A stretch of 64,000 nucleotides of DNA from Paracoccus sp. Z118 (GTDB lineage: Bacteria; Pseudomonadota; Alphaproteobacteria; Rhodobacterales; Rhodobacteraceae): contig NZ_JAHQZU010000007.1 of the NCBI RefSeq assembly GCF_019061185.1, forward strand, positions 124,001-188,000. The letters are read 5' to 3'. This document shows positions 42,582 to 50,205 of the stretch, piece by piece (the stretch's first letter is position 1; the number at the start of each line of letters is the position of its first letter). The notes beneath the pieces were generated by a model. It was not told where the DNA came from, made no database searches, and saw nothing but the letters and a program-made list of their open reading frames with translations. The translations under genes were made by a program, and so were the position numbers.

Positions 42582-43297
42582 TCCGGGGGACTTTCCGGTG
42601 GTCGCCCGTCAGCGGCGGCCTCCCTGCGGTCAGCATCGCGCGGCGGCGCTTCCGCTGACGCCATGCCCGGCGGCGGCTTCGACGCGGCGAAATGCGCGAT
42701 CTGGTCGGCATGGGCCTTGCGGAAGGCGGGCCGCGCGGTCGCCCGTTCCACATAGGCGGCGAGCGCCGGGCAGTCGGCCAGCGCCTCCGCATCGGCCAGA
42801 AGGCGAAGCACATCCGCCATGATGATGTCGGCGGCGGTGAAGCGCCCCGCCGCCAGCCACTCGCGCCCCGCCAGCACCTCGTTCAGCTGGCCCAGCCGCA
42901 GGTTCATCATCCGGCTGGCCTTTTGCGCCGCCGCCTCGTCCTTCTCGAAGAACTTCGCCAGCAGCCACGGGAAGATCCACGTCTCGACCGAGTTCAGCGC
43001 GGCGATGACCCATTGCGTCACCTCGGGCCGGGCCCCCGCGGGCATCAGCGCGGGGGATCTTTCGGCCAGATGCAGCACGATGGCGCCGCTTTCGAACAGC
43101 GTCAGCTCGCCGTCGCGCAGGATCGGCACCTGGCCGAAGGGCTGCACCGCAAAATGCCCCGGCGATTTCGGATGCAACGGCACCGTGTCGATGCGGTAAT
43201 CCAGCCCCGCCTCCTCGCAGGCCCAGCGGGCGCGCAGGTCGCGGACATAGCCGCGCGGCATGTCGGGCACCCAATCATAGGTGGTGATCGTCAGCAT
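42533..43297 (-). CDS. Glutathione S-transferase family protein
   Basis: 254 residues. The N-terminal thioredoxin-like domain includes RGYVRDLRARWACEEAGLDY, PFGQVPILRDGELTLFESGAIVLHLAE (the cis-Pro and glutathione-binding ES), and an all-alpha C-terminal domain with FTAADIIMADVLRLL. The last ~45 residues (after HFAASKPPPGMA) are Pro/Arg-rich, unlike GSTs, and run 49 bases into the 3' end of the DUF805 gene, so the original stop may have been lost. The usual active-site Tyr/Ser/Cys is not obvious. First of several detoxification-type genes. Confidence 0.83.
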   Translation of the reverse strand: MLTITTYDWVPDMPRGYVRDLRARWACEEAGLDYRIDTVPLHPKSPGHFAVQPFGQVPILRDGELTLFESGAIVLHLAERSPALMPAGARPEVTQWVIAALNSVETWIFPWLLAKFFEKDEAAAQKASRMMNLRLGQLNEVLAGREWLAAGRFTAADIIMADVLRLLADAEALADCPALAAYVERATARPAFRKAHADQIAHFAASKPPPGMASAEAPPRDADRREAAADGRPPESPPDHAARRYPSPSSGSGP

Positions 43298-43369
43298 CGT
43301 CTCACGTCTCCCCCGGTCGGCCGCGATGCGGCGATGGATGATGAACGGCAGTCGTGGATGCGGGCCGGC

Positions 43370-43804
43370 TCAGTCCCAGATCGCGGGGTCGGCCAGCTCG
43401 ATGGAGTTGCCCGCCGGATCGCGGAAATAGATCGAGCGGCGGCCGCTCGGCCACAGGAAATCCGCCTCGATGGCAATGCCCGCGCCTTCCAGATGGGCGC
43501 GCCAGAGATCCAGCCGGTCGGGGGCCACGGCAAGGCAGTAATGCCCCTGCCCCTCGGCCCCGTGCGGCGGCACCGGCAGGCGGGCGCCCGGGGCGGGCGG
43601 CTTGCGGGTGGCGGCGGGGTTGAAGACCAGCAGGACCTGCGCGGGCTGCCCCTCGACCACGCGGAAGAAGACGTGCCGCCCCGGCACCTTCTGGAAGACC
43701 CGCAGGCCGATGACGCCGGACCAGAACGCCTCGGCGGCATCCAGATCCTCGGCATAGAGCGCCGATTCGAGCGTTCCGATGACTGGCGGCGCCGGGCTTT
43801 CCAT
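43370..43804 (-). CDS. VOC (glyoxalase/bleomycin-resistance fold) family protein
   Basis: 144 residues, one pair of beta-alpha-beta-beta-beta units. Start GTLESALYAEDLDAAEAFWSGVIGLRV, mid segment GHYCLAVAPDRLDLWRAHLEGAG, end RSIYFRDPAGNSIELADPAIWD with the metal-ligand Glu. It would bind a divalent metal and act in detoxification or ring cleavage; substrate unknown. Flanked by two GST genes on the same strand. Confidence 0.86.
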   Translation of the reverse strand: MESPAPPVIGTLESALYAEDLDAAEAFWSGVIGLRVFQKVPGRHVFFRVVEGQPAQVLLVFNPAATRKPPAPGARLPVPPHGAEGQGHYCLAVAPDRLDLWRAHLEGAGIAIEADFLWPSGRRSIYFRDPAGNSIELADPAIWD

Positions 43805-43875
43805 GCGGCGATCCTGTCACAGGATGGCCGCGCTGACGAGACGGGGCCATCGTTGCGGTGCACATTCCCGCCCCC

Positions 43876-44553
43876 TCACCGGAACCGCGCCGGGACGAGA
43901 TCGTGGAACGGGAACATATGCAGCCACGGCTTCGCCTCGTCGAGCACACGGGCGGCGGAAGGGCGGGCGATCAACCGCTCGAAATAGGCGGACAGATGCG
44001 GGTGATCCGCAAAGGGATGCAGGATGCCCGCATAGAACAGCGCCGGCAGCGCCGCGCAATCGGCAAGGCTGAAGCGGCCCGCGATCCAGCCCTCGCCCGC
44101 GGGCCGTTCGCTTTCATGCGGGGTCAGCTGCCGCTCGATGTCGGCATAGGCGCGGTCCAGCGCCGCGCGGCTGTGGGCCGTCACCCCCGGCTCGGCGGCC
44201 TTGTCCATGAACAGCCGCGCATCCACGATGGGCTGCATGGCCCCCTGCACATGCATGTCGAAGATCCGGTCCCAGATCCGAACCTCGCGCCCCGCCGCCC
44301 CTTGGGGGATCAGCACGTGCCCCCGATCCAGATACTCGATGATGACCGAGGTCTCGGCCACCGACAGCGCTGCCTGATCGTCGCGCAGGGCGGGCATCTT
44401 GCCCATCGGCGACAGGCGGCCCATCAGCGCCCGCTCCTCCGGCTGGCCGAGATCGACCAGCCGGAAGTCGAAATCGAGCCCCAGCTCATACATCGCCACC
44501 AGCACCTTGTGGGTGAAGGATGACAGCGGATGGCCGTAAAGCGTCAGGGTCAT
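43876..44553 (-). CDS. Glutathione S-transferase family protein
   Basis: 225 residues. N-terminal LTLYGHPLSSFTHKVLVAMYELGLDF carries the candidate catalytic Ser/Thr; SPMGKMPALRDDQAALSVAETSVIIEYLD is the glutathione site; the alpha domain has SLADCAALPALFYAGIL. The ATG at 44553 follows AAAGGGCTGGGCG. It lies 75 bases after the two-domain VOC gene, with R2 copy g between them. Confidence 0.88.
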   Translation of the reverse strand: MTLTLYGHPLSSFTHKVLVAMYELGLDFDFRLVDLGQPEERALMGRLSPMGKMPALRDDQAALSVAETSVIIEYLDRGHVLIPQGAAGREVRIWDRIFDMHVQGAMQPIVDARLFMDKAAEPGVTAHSRAALDRAYADIERQLTPHESERPAGEGWIAGRFSLADCAALPALFYAGILHPFADHPHLSAYFERLIARPSAARVLDEAKPWLHMFPFHDLVPARFR

Positions 44554-44561
44554 CGCCCAGC

Positions 44562-44614
44562 CCTTTCTTCTTCGTTCAAGTATCCCGCGGGGTTCGGGGG
44601 CGCGAAGCCCCCGA
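44562..44614 (-). repeat. R2 hairpin repeat, copy g
   Basis: On the minus strand CGGGGGC-ttcgc-GCCCCCG, ACCCCGCGGGATACTTGAAC, then GAAGAAGAAAGG. It begins 13 bases after the stop of the two-domain VOC gene, in sense direction, and runs up to the ribosome-binding site of the GST gene. Confidence 0.85.
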
Positions 44615-44627
44615 TCCGGCAGCCCCG

Positions 44628-45410
44628 TCAGCGCGTTTCGCTCGCCAGCGCGAACCACGCGCCCTGCGGATCCTGCGCCACGCAGACATAGGCCGGCCCC
44701 GGCACCTCGACCGGGCCCATATGGACCCGGCCCTCAAGCGCGGCGATCCGCTCCACCACCTGCGTCATCGGACCCTCCACGCCGAAATAGCTGAGCCACA
44801 CCGGCGCCGGCGCGTCGCCGAGGCCCATCATCCCGCCGAGCGCCTCGCCCTTCCGCTCGAAAAGCTGGTAATCGCCCGCCTCGCCCATGCTCATCCGCTC
44901 GCCCCCGGTCCAGCCGAACAGCGCCGCGTAGAAGGCGAAGCCCGCCTCCATGTCGGTGGTCATCAGCTCCAGCCAGCAGCCGCGGCCCGGCTTCATCGGC
45001 GCCCAGGCGCCCTGATCGGGGCCGGGTTCAACCTCCATCGGCGCGGGCTGGAGGATGGCGAACACCGCGCCCTGTGGATCGGCGAGGATCGCGAAGCGCC
45101 CCGTGCCGGGAATGTCGTGCGGCTGTTGCAGCACCCTGCCGCCCCGATCCGAGGCCAGTCGGGCGGCCGCGTCCGCATCATCGACGCAGATATAGGGCGT
45201 CCAGTTCGGCGGCGTGCCTTCGGGTTGCAAGGACAGCGGCATCAGACCCGCGACCATGTCACCGCCGATCTGCGCCAGCCGGTATTCCCCCGGCGGCGGC
45301 ATGACGTTCTCGCCCACCGCCCAGCCGAGCAGCGCCTCGTAGAAGGCCGCCGCCGCGTCCGGATCGCTTGTGCCCAGCTCGAACCAGCAGGGCCTGCCGT
45401 GATAGCTCAT
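44628..45410 (-). CDS. Two-domain VOC family protein
   Basis: 260 residues with two tandem VOC domains (~5-120 and ~140-257). Each starts CWFELGTSDPDAAAAFYEALLGW or CWLELMTTDMEAGFAFYAALFGW and ends in ADPQGAVFAIL or QDPQGAWFALA. This 'predicted lactoylglutathione lyase-like' type is common in actinobacteria and proteobacteria. Strong ribosome-binding site GGGAGGGA. Substrate unknown. Confidence 0.88.
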   Translation of the reverse strand: MSYHGRPCWFELGTSDPDAAAAFYEALLGWAVGENVMPPPGEYRLAQIGGDMVAGLMPLSLQPEGTPPNWTPYICVDDADAAARLASDRGGRVLQQPHDIPGTGRFAILADPQGAVFAILQPAPMEVEPGPDQGAWAPMKPGRGCWLELMTTDMEAGFAFYAALFGWTGGERMSMGEAGDYQLFERKGEALGGMMGLGDAPAPVWLSYFGVEGPMTQVVERIAALEGRVHMGPVEVPGPAYVCVAQDPQGAWFALASETR

Positions 45411-45431
45411 CCCTCCCTCCCCTCGCGCCGG

Positions 45432-45569
45432 TCAGCCGACGCTGACCATCCTGTGGGCGCCGAAGCGGTCGCAGCACATGCCGTAGCCCGCAGCGAAGAA
45501 CGTTAGCGCGAAGTCCATCATTACCTCGGCGGCCTGGCCCTGAAACGACGGGCAGCGCGTGAACGGCAT
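45432..45569 (-). pseudogene. VOC/PhnB-like gene remnant
   Basis: A 45-residue frame from ATG 45569: MPFTRCPSFQGQAAEVMMDF resembles the first strand of PhnB-like VOC proteins, and YGMCCDRFGAHRMVSVG resembles their last strand (WVxDRFGVSWQL). The ~90 residues between are missing, as if deleted. It lies between the two-domain VOC gene and the DUF1428 gene. The intact relative at 47088-47636 has CGWLRDRYGVAWQI in the same place. Confidence 0.6.
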
Positions 45570-45579
45570 GGCGGTCCCG

Positions 45580-46320
45580 TCAGCCCCGGCTGCCGTCACG
45601 GTCGCTGTCGAACAGCGTCTCGAACCCCGCCCAGATCATCCGCTTGCCGTCGAAGGGCATGTCGGGCATCGGCTTGCCTTCCATCGCCGCCTCCATCCTG
45701 CGGCCCGCCTCCTCGCAGGTGGCGCGGTCGGGCCAGCAGCCCCAGGACATCACGACGACCTCGCCATCCTTGGCGTCCACCGCGCGATACATGTCGGTCT
45801 GCGTGCCGCGCGGCACGTCGGCACCCCAGCTTTCATAATTTCCAAGGCAACCATAGGGCTTGAACATCTCCTCCCATGCCGCATGGGCAAGCGTCTCGAA
45901 CGCATCCTTGTTGCCTTCGGGCACCGGGGTCAGAAAACCCTGGTAATAGCCGCCGCCCCTGTCGCTGCCATCGGTGACGAGCGACTGAAACCCGCCGAAG
46001 ATCATGCGCTTGCCGTCGAAGGGCATCTCGCCCATGTCGGCGCCCATCTGAGGATCGTTCATCATCTCGGCCCAGGCGGCGTCGGCGGTCGCCCTGTCGG
46101 GCCATTCGATCCAGGCGAAGGCCACCGCCTCGCCGTCCTTCGCCGCCACGGCGCGCAGGAAGTCGGTCTGCTTGCCGGGCTGGATCTCGTCGCTCCATGT
46201 CTCGACCATCCGGCTCGCGCCGCGCTTCTGAAAATGCGGCCAGGCCTTGCGCGAGAAGTCTAGGTAAGCCTGCCGGCTGCCGGCGGGCACAGGAGTCACT
46301 GATCCGGTGAAATACGTCAT
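45580..46320 (-). CDS. Tandem DUF1428 domain protein
   Basis: 246 residues, about twice the usual DUF1428 length. Two similar halves: YFTGSVTPVPAGSRQAYLDF...MPFDGKRMIFGGF and YYQGFLTPVPEGNKDAFETL...MPFDGKRMIWAGF. It is a small alpha-beta-barrel-like family of unknown function, sometimes labelled 'RNA signal recognition particle 4.5S RNA protein' for poor reasons. AAAGGAC precedes the ATG. It is divergent from an HxlR regulator, with operator-like dyads between. Confidence 0.85.
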   Translation of the reverse strand: MTYFTGSVTPVPAGSRQAYLDFSRKAWPHFQKRGASRMVETWSDEIQPGKQTDFLRAVAAKDGEAVAFAWIEWPDRATADAAWAEMMNDPQMGADMGEMPFDGKRMIFGGFQSLVTDGSDRGGGYYQGFLTPVPEGNKDAFETLAHAAWEEMFKPYGCLGNYESWGADVPRGTQTDMYRAVDAKDGEVVVMSWGCWPDRATCEEAGRRMEAAMEGKPMPDMPFDGKRMIWAGFETLFDSDRDGSRG

Positions 46321-46362
46321 GGTTCGTCCTTTCGGTGCAGCTTCGGGTGCAAAGGAAACGTC

Positions 46363-46378
46363 CGTGATGCGAGTCACG
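46363..46378. promoter_or_regulatory. Dyad CGTGA-N6-TCACG
   Basis: Inverted repeat CGTGATGCGAGTCACG between the divergent DUF1428 and HxlR genes, 42 bases upstream of the DUF1428 start. Possible second regulator site or part of the DUF1428 promoter region. Confidence 0.4.
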
Positions 46379-46388
46379 CTGATACAGG

Positions 46389-46407
46389 CAGTTGCAAAAA
46401 GCAACTG
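46389..46407. promoter_or_regulatory. Probable HxlR operator
   Basis: Perfect inverted repeat CAGTTGC-aaaaa-GCAACTG. It covers the -35 element of the HxlR promoter (46393-46398), as an autorepressor site would. Confidence 0.6.
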
Positions 46408-46421
46408 AAAAATCCTATGCT
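46393..46421 (+). promoter_or_regulatory. Promoter of the HxlR regulator gene
   Basis: TTGCAA (46393-46398), 17-bp spacer, TATGCT (46416-46421). Transcription would begin near 46428, which makes the ATG at 46417 unusable and supports the TTG start at 46441. Confidence 0.55.
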
Positions 46422-46440
46422 GGCGGGAGGAGGTCCCGAC

Positions 46441-47091
46441 TTGGCGAAAAACCGCAAATCCTATGGCGAGGGCTGCATCGCGGCGCATGCGCTGGACCTG
46501 ATCGGCGACCGCTGGGCGCTGCTGGTCGTGCGCGAGCTGATGCTGGGCCCCAGGCGCTTCGGCGCGATCCGCGCCCGGTTGCCGGGCATCGCCAGCAACA
46601 TCCTGACGACGCGGCTGGAACAGCTCGAAGCGGCGGGCGTCCTTTCCCGCCGCACCCACCCCGAGCCTGCCTATGAGCTGACGCCGCACGGTCTGGCGCT
46701 GGGGCCGGTGCTGCGCGAGCTTTGCCGCTGGGGCGCGGCGAGCCCCGGCCACGATCACACCCTGCCGATCAGCCCCACGGCGCTGATGCTGTCGATGCAG
46801 GCGACGGTCCTGCCGGGCGGCGATTTCACCGCCGGGTTCGACATGGACGGCGAGAGCTTCGCCCAGACCGCAACGGTGCAGGGGCTCAGCACCCGCCGCA
46901 CCGATTCGCCCGAAGGCGAGATGATCTTCGCCGGCCTGCCGAACGACATGGCTTCGGCGATCTACGGCCCCCGCCCGCTGGCGGAAAGCGCCGCCAGCGG
47001 GCTGATCCGTTTCACCGGCGATCCCGGTCGCGGGCAGGACTTCGTGGACCTGTTCCACCTCCGCCGCCCAACCGAAGGAGCAGACACATGA
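46441..47091 (+). CDS. HxlR-type winged-helix transcriptional regulator
   Basis: 216 residues. The DNA-binding domain reads CIAAHALDLIGDRWALLVVRELMLGPRRFGAIRARLPGIASNILTTRLEQLEAAGVLSR. The C-terminal ~100 residues are an SCP2-like extension seen in a subgroup. I place the start at TTG 46441: GGAGGAGGT lies six bases upstream and the result (AKNRKSYGEGC) matches family N-termini; the ATG at 46417 lies within the promoter. It probably regulates the divergent DUF1428 gene and itself. The stop overlaps the next gene (ATGA). Confidence 0.88.
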   Translation: MAKNRKSYGEGCIAAHALDLIGDRWALLVVRELMLGPRRFGAIRARLPGIASNILTTRLEQLEAAGVLSRRTHPEPAYELTPHGLALGPVLRELCRWGAASPGHDHTLPISPTALMLSMQATVLPGGDFTAGFDMDGESFAQTATVQGLSTRRTDSPEGEMIFAGLPNDMASAIYGPRPLAESAASGLIRFTGDPGRGQDFVDLFHLRRPTEGADT

Positions 47092-47636
47092 CCCGACTCG
47101 TCCCGCATCTCTGGTATACCGAGCACGCCGAGGAAGCCGCCCGCTTCTACGCTTCGGTCATCCCCGACAGCCGGATCGACAGCGTGACCACGATGCCGAT
47201 CGAAACCCCCTCCGGCCCGCCCGGCAGCGTGGTGATCGTCGCGTTCACGCTGGCCGGGCGGCCCATGTCCGCCTTCACCGCCGGGAAGCTGGACCCGTTC
47301 AACCACGCCATCTCGCTGATGGTCGAATGCGATTCGCAGGCCGAGATCGACCGCATCTGGGACGCCCTGCTGGAGGGCGGGCAGGCCGAGCAATGCGGCT
47401 GGCTGCGCGACCGCTACGGCGTCGCCTGGCAGATCACCCCGAAGCGCCTCGCCGAGATGATGCAGAGCGAGGACCGCGAGGCCGCGGGCCGGGCCGCGCT
47501 GGCGATGATGGGGATGGTCAAGCTGGATCTGGACGCGCTGGAGCGGGCGTTCGCGGGCGAAGCCGAGCGGGCGTTATCGCCGGTCGGACAACGCAATGAT
47601 TTTTCTGCAACAGGCAAACGCCCGTTAACCAATTAA
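47088..47636 (+). CDS. PhnB-like VOC family protein
   Basis: 182 residues. PHLWYTEHAEEAARFYASVIPDSRI, FTLAGRPMSAFTAGKLDPFNHAISLMVEC and CGWLRDRYGVAWQITP are the PhnB/3-demethylubiquinone-methyltransferase-like VOC pattern. The last ~20 residues are a loose tail. It overlaps the HxlR gene by four bases, with GAAGGAG upstream, so it is cotranscribed and may be under the same control. Substrate unknown. Confidence 0.86.
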   Translation: MTRLVPHLWYTEHAEEAARFYASVIPDSRIDSVTTMPIETPSGPPGSVVIVAFTLAGRPMSAFTAGKLDPFNHAISLMVECDSQAEIDRIWDALLEGGQAEQCGWLRDRYGVAWQITPKRLAEMMQSEDREAAGRAALAMMGMVKLDLDALERAFAGEAERALSPVGQRNDFSATGKRPLTN

Positions 47637-47703
47637 ACCCTTTCCACCTTGCGACAAAAACTCACCGTGCAATATGCGTGAGCTATCGTGAGGAGATAAA
47701 GGC

Positions 47704-48171
47704 GTGCAATCCAGTAAATTCTTCGGCGGCATCGCAGCGATGCTCGCCCTGTCCAGTTGCGGTCCGTCAACGGTCAATCTGCCTTGGAGGGACGGGGTAT
47801 CTTACGCGCAGGTCGATGCGGCGAACACGCAGTGCGATGTCCACGCATTGCAGCAGGTTCCTCAGGCGATTTCCACCACGACGACACCGGTTCACGTCAC
47901 GCCGCCCAACATAATCTGCAACCAGATCGGCAACCAGACATTCTGCAACGATTACGGCAGTCATAGATCTGGCGGACACACCCAAACGACCGACCTGAAC
48001 CTCGATCTGAGGAAAAGGGTGAAGAACCAGTGCCTCGCTCATTTCGGAGTGCAGGTCATTAGCTTTCAGCGTTGCACGTCCGAGCAATCGAAAAGAGCGG
48101 TTGCCGGCAGAGTGCTGCCCCCTGCAAGCCAAGTCGAATGCATCACCGAAAACGGCTACGTGCTACGCTGA
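47704..48171 (+). CDS. Putative lipoprotein of unknown function
   Basis: 155 residues from GTG 47704, with GAGGAG eight bases upstream. The signal peptide ends in lipobox LALSSC (Cys19). The mature part is rich in Thr/Gln/Asn and has six further cysteines (in segments NTQCDV, NIICNQ, TFCNDY, NQCLAHF, QRCTSE, VECITE), suggesting disulphides in the periplasm. GC content and codon use are visibly lower than in neighbours, hinting at transfer. A possible promoter is TTGCGA (47649-47654) with TATGCG (47673-47678). I do not recognise a family. Confidence 0.75.
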   Translation: MQSSKFFGGIAAMLALSSCGPSTVNLPWRDGVSYAQVDAANTQCDVHALQQVPQAISTTTTPVHVTPPNIICNQIGNQTFCNDYGSHRSGGHTQTTDLNLDLRKRVKNQCLAHFGVQVISFQRCTSEQSKRAVAGRVLPPASQVECITENGYVLR

Positions 48172-48228
48172 ACAGCCTCGCCGTAAACCGAACGGGCCGA
48201 GAAAGGCGGGGTCGCTTGTCATATCCAC

Positions 48229-48660
48229 CTAGACCGCCCGGTCGAACTTCGTGGACAGGTGAATCAGGCTCTCCGACGACTTCACCCCCGTCAGGTTGCC
48301 GATCACGTCCAGCACGTCGTCAAGCTCGGCCGTCGAGGTGCAGCCGAGTTGCAGCAGCAGGTCCACCCGGCCCGAGGTCGTGTGGACCCGCTCGACCGCC
48401 GGGATCGCCTTCAGCCGGGCGGTGATGCCGGGCTGGGCGCGCGGCTCGATCGTCAGCAGGCAGGTGGCCCGGATGCGGTTCACTCGCGCGCCCTCGCCCA
48501 GCCGCAGCGTGTAGCCGGCGATGGCGCCGGTCGTCTCCAGCCGCTCCAGCCGGGCCTGCACGGTGGAGCGGGCGACCTTCAACCGCCGCGCGAGCACCGC
48601 GACCGACATGCGCGCGTCCTGCGCCAGCTGCGCGATGATGCTGCGATCCAGTTCGTCCAT
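48229..48660 (-). CDS. Lrp/AsnC family transcriptional regulator
   Basis: 143 residues. N-terminal helix-turn-helix (DRSIIAQLAQDARMSVAVLARRLKVARSTVQARLERLETTGAIAGYTLRLG) and C-terminal ligand-binding RAM domain ending VKSSESLIHLSTKFDRAV. It is divergent from the ornithine decarboxylase gene, with a 10-bp palindrome between, and so probably controls it in response to an amino acid. Confidence 0.9.
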   Translation of the reverse strand: MDELDRSIIAQLAQDARMSVAVLARRLKVARSTVQARLERLETTGAIAGYTLRLGEGARVNRIRATCLLTIEPRAQPGITARLKAIPAVERVHTTSGRVDLLLQLGCTSTAELDDVLDVIGNLTGVKSSESLIHLSTKFDRAV

Positions 48661-48740
48661 GTTTCGTCATTCTGCCGAGGATACGGGCACAATAACGGCA
48701 CCGGGGCGCGAATCCACCCTTTCCATCGCTGAAAACGGAC

Positions 48741-48750
48741 CGCATATGCG
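48741..48750. promoter_or_regulatory. Palindrome CGCATATGCG between lrp-like and decarboxylase genes
   Basis: Perfect 10-bp palindrome in the 177-bp divergent gap, 81 bases upstream of one start and 88 upstream of the other. A candidate regulator site. Confidence 0.35.
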
Positions 48751-48837
48751 CGATCCTGCGTTAAGCTCGACCACGCAGCCCCCCTCACCCCGATCCGGCA
48801 GCAAGCCCGGCCCTATCTATCCGGAAGGAGCACACGC

Positions 48838-49995
48838 ATGGGACTGACCGAAGGCCATCAGGCCAAGACCGTCTGGGAAAACCCCGCCGAGATCATCCGC
48901 AGTCTGACGCCGGAGAACCCGGTCATGGTCTTCGCACCGACCGTGCTGCAGGAGCGGGCAAAGCAGTTCCTCGCCGGGTTTCCGGGGCTGGTGACCTATG
49001 CCGTCAAGTCCAACCCCGACGAAGCGGTGATCCAGAACCTCGTGACCGCAGGGATCAAGGGCTTCGACGTCGCCTCGCCGTTCGAGATCGACCTGATCGG
49101 TCGCCTCGCTCCGATGGCCGCGCGGCACTATCACAACCCCGTCCGCTCGCGGGCCGAGATCGCCCATGCGGTCACCGCCGGCATCAAGGCATGGTCGGTG
49201 GACAGCCATTCCGAACTCGACAAGCTGTTCGAGCAGGTGCCCGCGACGGAGTGCGAGATCTCGCCCCGGTTCAAGCTGCCGGTGCTGGGCGCGGCCTATG
49301 ACTTCGGCTCGAAGTTCGGCGCCTCGCCGGAAATCGCGGCGGAGATGCTGCGCAAGGTGGCCGAGCGCGGCTACATCCCCTCGCTGACCTTCCACCCCGG
49401 CACGCAGTGCACCGATCCCGGCGCGTGGGAGACCTATATCGTGACCGCCGGCGAGATCTGCGACATGGCGGGTGTGCGCCCCAGGCGACTGAACGTGGGC
49501 GGCGGCTTCCCCTCGTGGCGGGTCCACGGGGTCGAGCCGGACGTGCAGTCGATCTTCGACCTGATCGAGCGGACGACCGCCGCGACCTTCGGCGAGAACG
49601 CCCCGGCGCTGGTCTGCGAACCGGGGCGCGGCATCTGCGCCGACGCCTTCTCGCTCATCACCCGCGTCAAGGCGGTGCGCGACGGTCAGGCGGTGTTCCT
49701 GAACGACGGCGTCTATGGCGGGCTGACCGAACTGCCGATCATCGGCAATCTCGACCGGCTGGACGTGCTGACGCCCGAAGGCAAGCCCCGCACCGGCAGC
49801 GATCACGGCCGCACGATCTTCGGCCCGACCTGCGATTCGGTGGACCGCCTGCCGGGCGAGATCTCGCTGCCCGACGACGTTCAGGAAGGCGACTACGTCA
49901 TCTTCCATGGCGCCGGGGCCTATTCGGTCGTGACCAACACCCGCTTCAACGGCTTCGGCGAGATGCGGCAGGTGACGGCGCTGTCGCTGGAGTAA
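48838..49995 (+). CDS. Ornithine/lysine-type decarboxylase (type III PLP, alanine-racemase fold)
   Basis: 385 residues. PLP lysine Lys57 in YAVKSNP; SLTFHPGTQC; the phosphate-binding GGGFPSW; EPGRGICADA; and the active-site Cys/Asp in GPTCDSVD. This is the eukaryote-like ornithine decarboxylase group used by alphaproteobacteria to make putrescine; some members prefer lysine or act on both. Ribosome-binding site GGAAGGAG. Divergent Lrp-type regulator upstream; R1 copy E follows. Confidence 0.88.
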   Translation: MGLTEGHQAKTVWENPAEIIRSLTPENPVMVFAPTVLQERAKQFLAGFPGLVTYAVKSNPDEAVIQNLVTAGIKGFDVASPFEIDLIGRLAPMAARHYHNPVRSRAEIAHAVTAGIKAWSVDSHSELDKLFEQVPATECEISPRFKLPVLGAAYDFGSKFGASPEIAAEMLRKVAERGYIPSLTFHPGTQCTDPGAWETYIVTAGEICDMAGVRPRRLNVGGGFPSWRVHGVEPDVQSIFDLIERTTAATFGENAPALVCEPGRGICADAFSLITRVKAVRDGQAVFLNDGVYGGLTELPIIGNLDRLDVLTPEGKPRTGSDHGRTIFGPTCDSVDRLPGEISLPDDVQEGDYVIFHGAGAYSVVTNTRFNGFGEMRQVTALSLE

Positions 49996-50023
49996 GGGCG
50001 GGGCGGTGAGCCCGCCGCGACCT

Positions 50024-50146
50024 CTCCGCTGAAGGAAACGGGCCACGAGCCCGTTTCCGGGCGGAGCTTTGACGCCAGCACGACAGAGGGACGCGCCCGC
50101 CAAGGGGCGGGCGGGCGCGTCCCGGTCCGCTTGGGCGGACCGGGGG
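50024..50146 (+). repeat. R1 multi-hairpin repeat, copy E (internal deletion)
   Basis: Stem 1 GGAAACGGGC-cacga-GCCCGTTTCC with outer CTCCGC/GCGGAG pairing. The central part lacks the 24-base segment ACGGGTGGGCGCGAA...; GGACGCGCCCGC is followed directly by CAAGGGGCGGG. The loss is bounded by a CGCGCCCGC direct repeat in full copies. It lies between the convergent decarboxylase and metF genes. Confidence 0.85.
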
Positions 50147-50205
50147 CCTGACGCCAACGCATGGTCATCATTAGCGCAGGCCGAGTCCGTGCCTCATCCT
50201 GATCG

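Noticed and set aside
46417..47091. ATG 46417 as the HxlR start
   Set aside because: It lies inside the -10 element and has no ribosome-binding site, while TTG 46441 has a near-perfect one.
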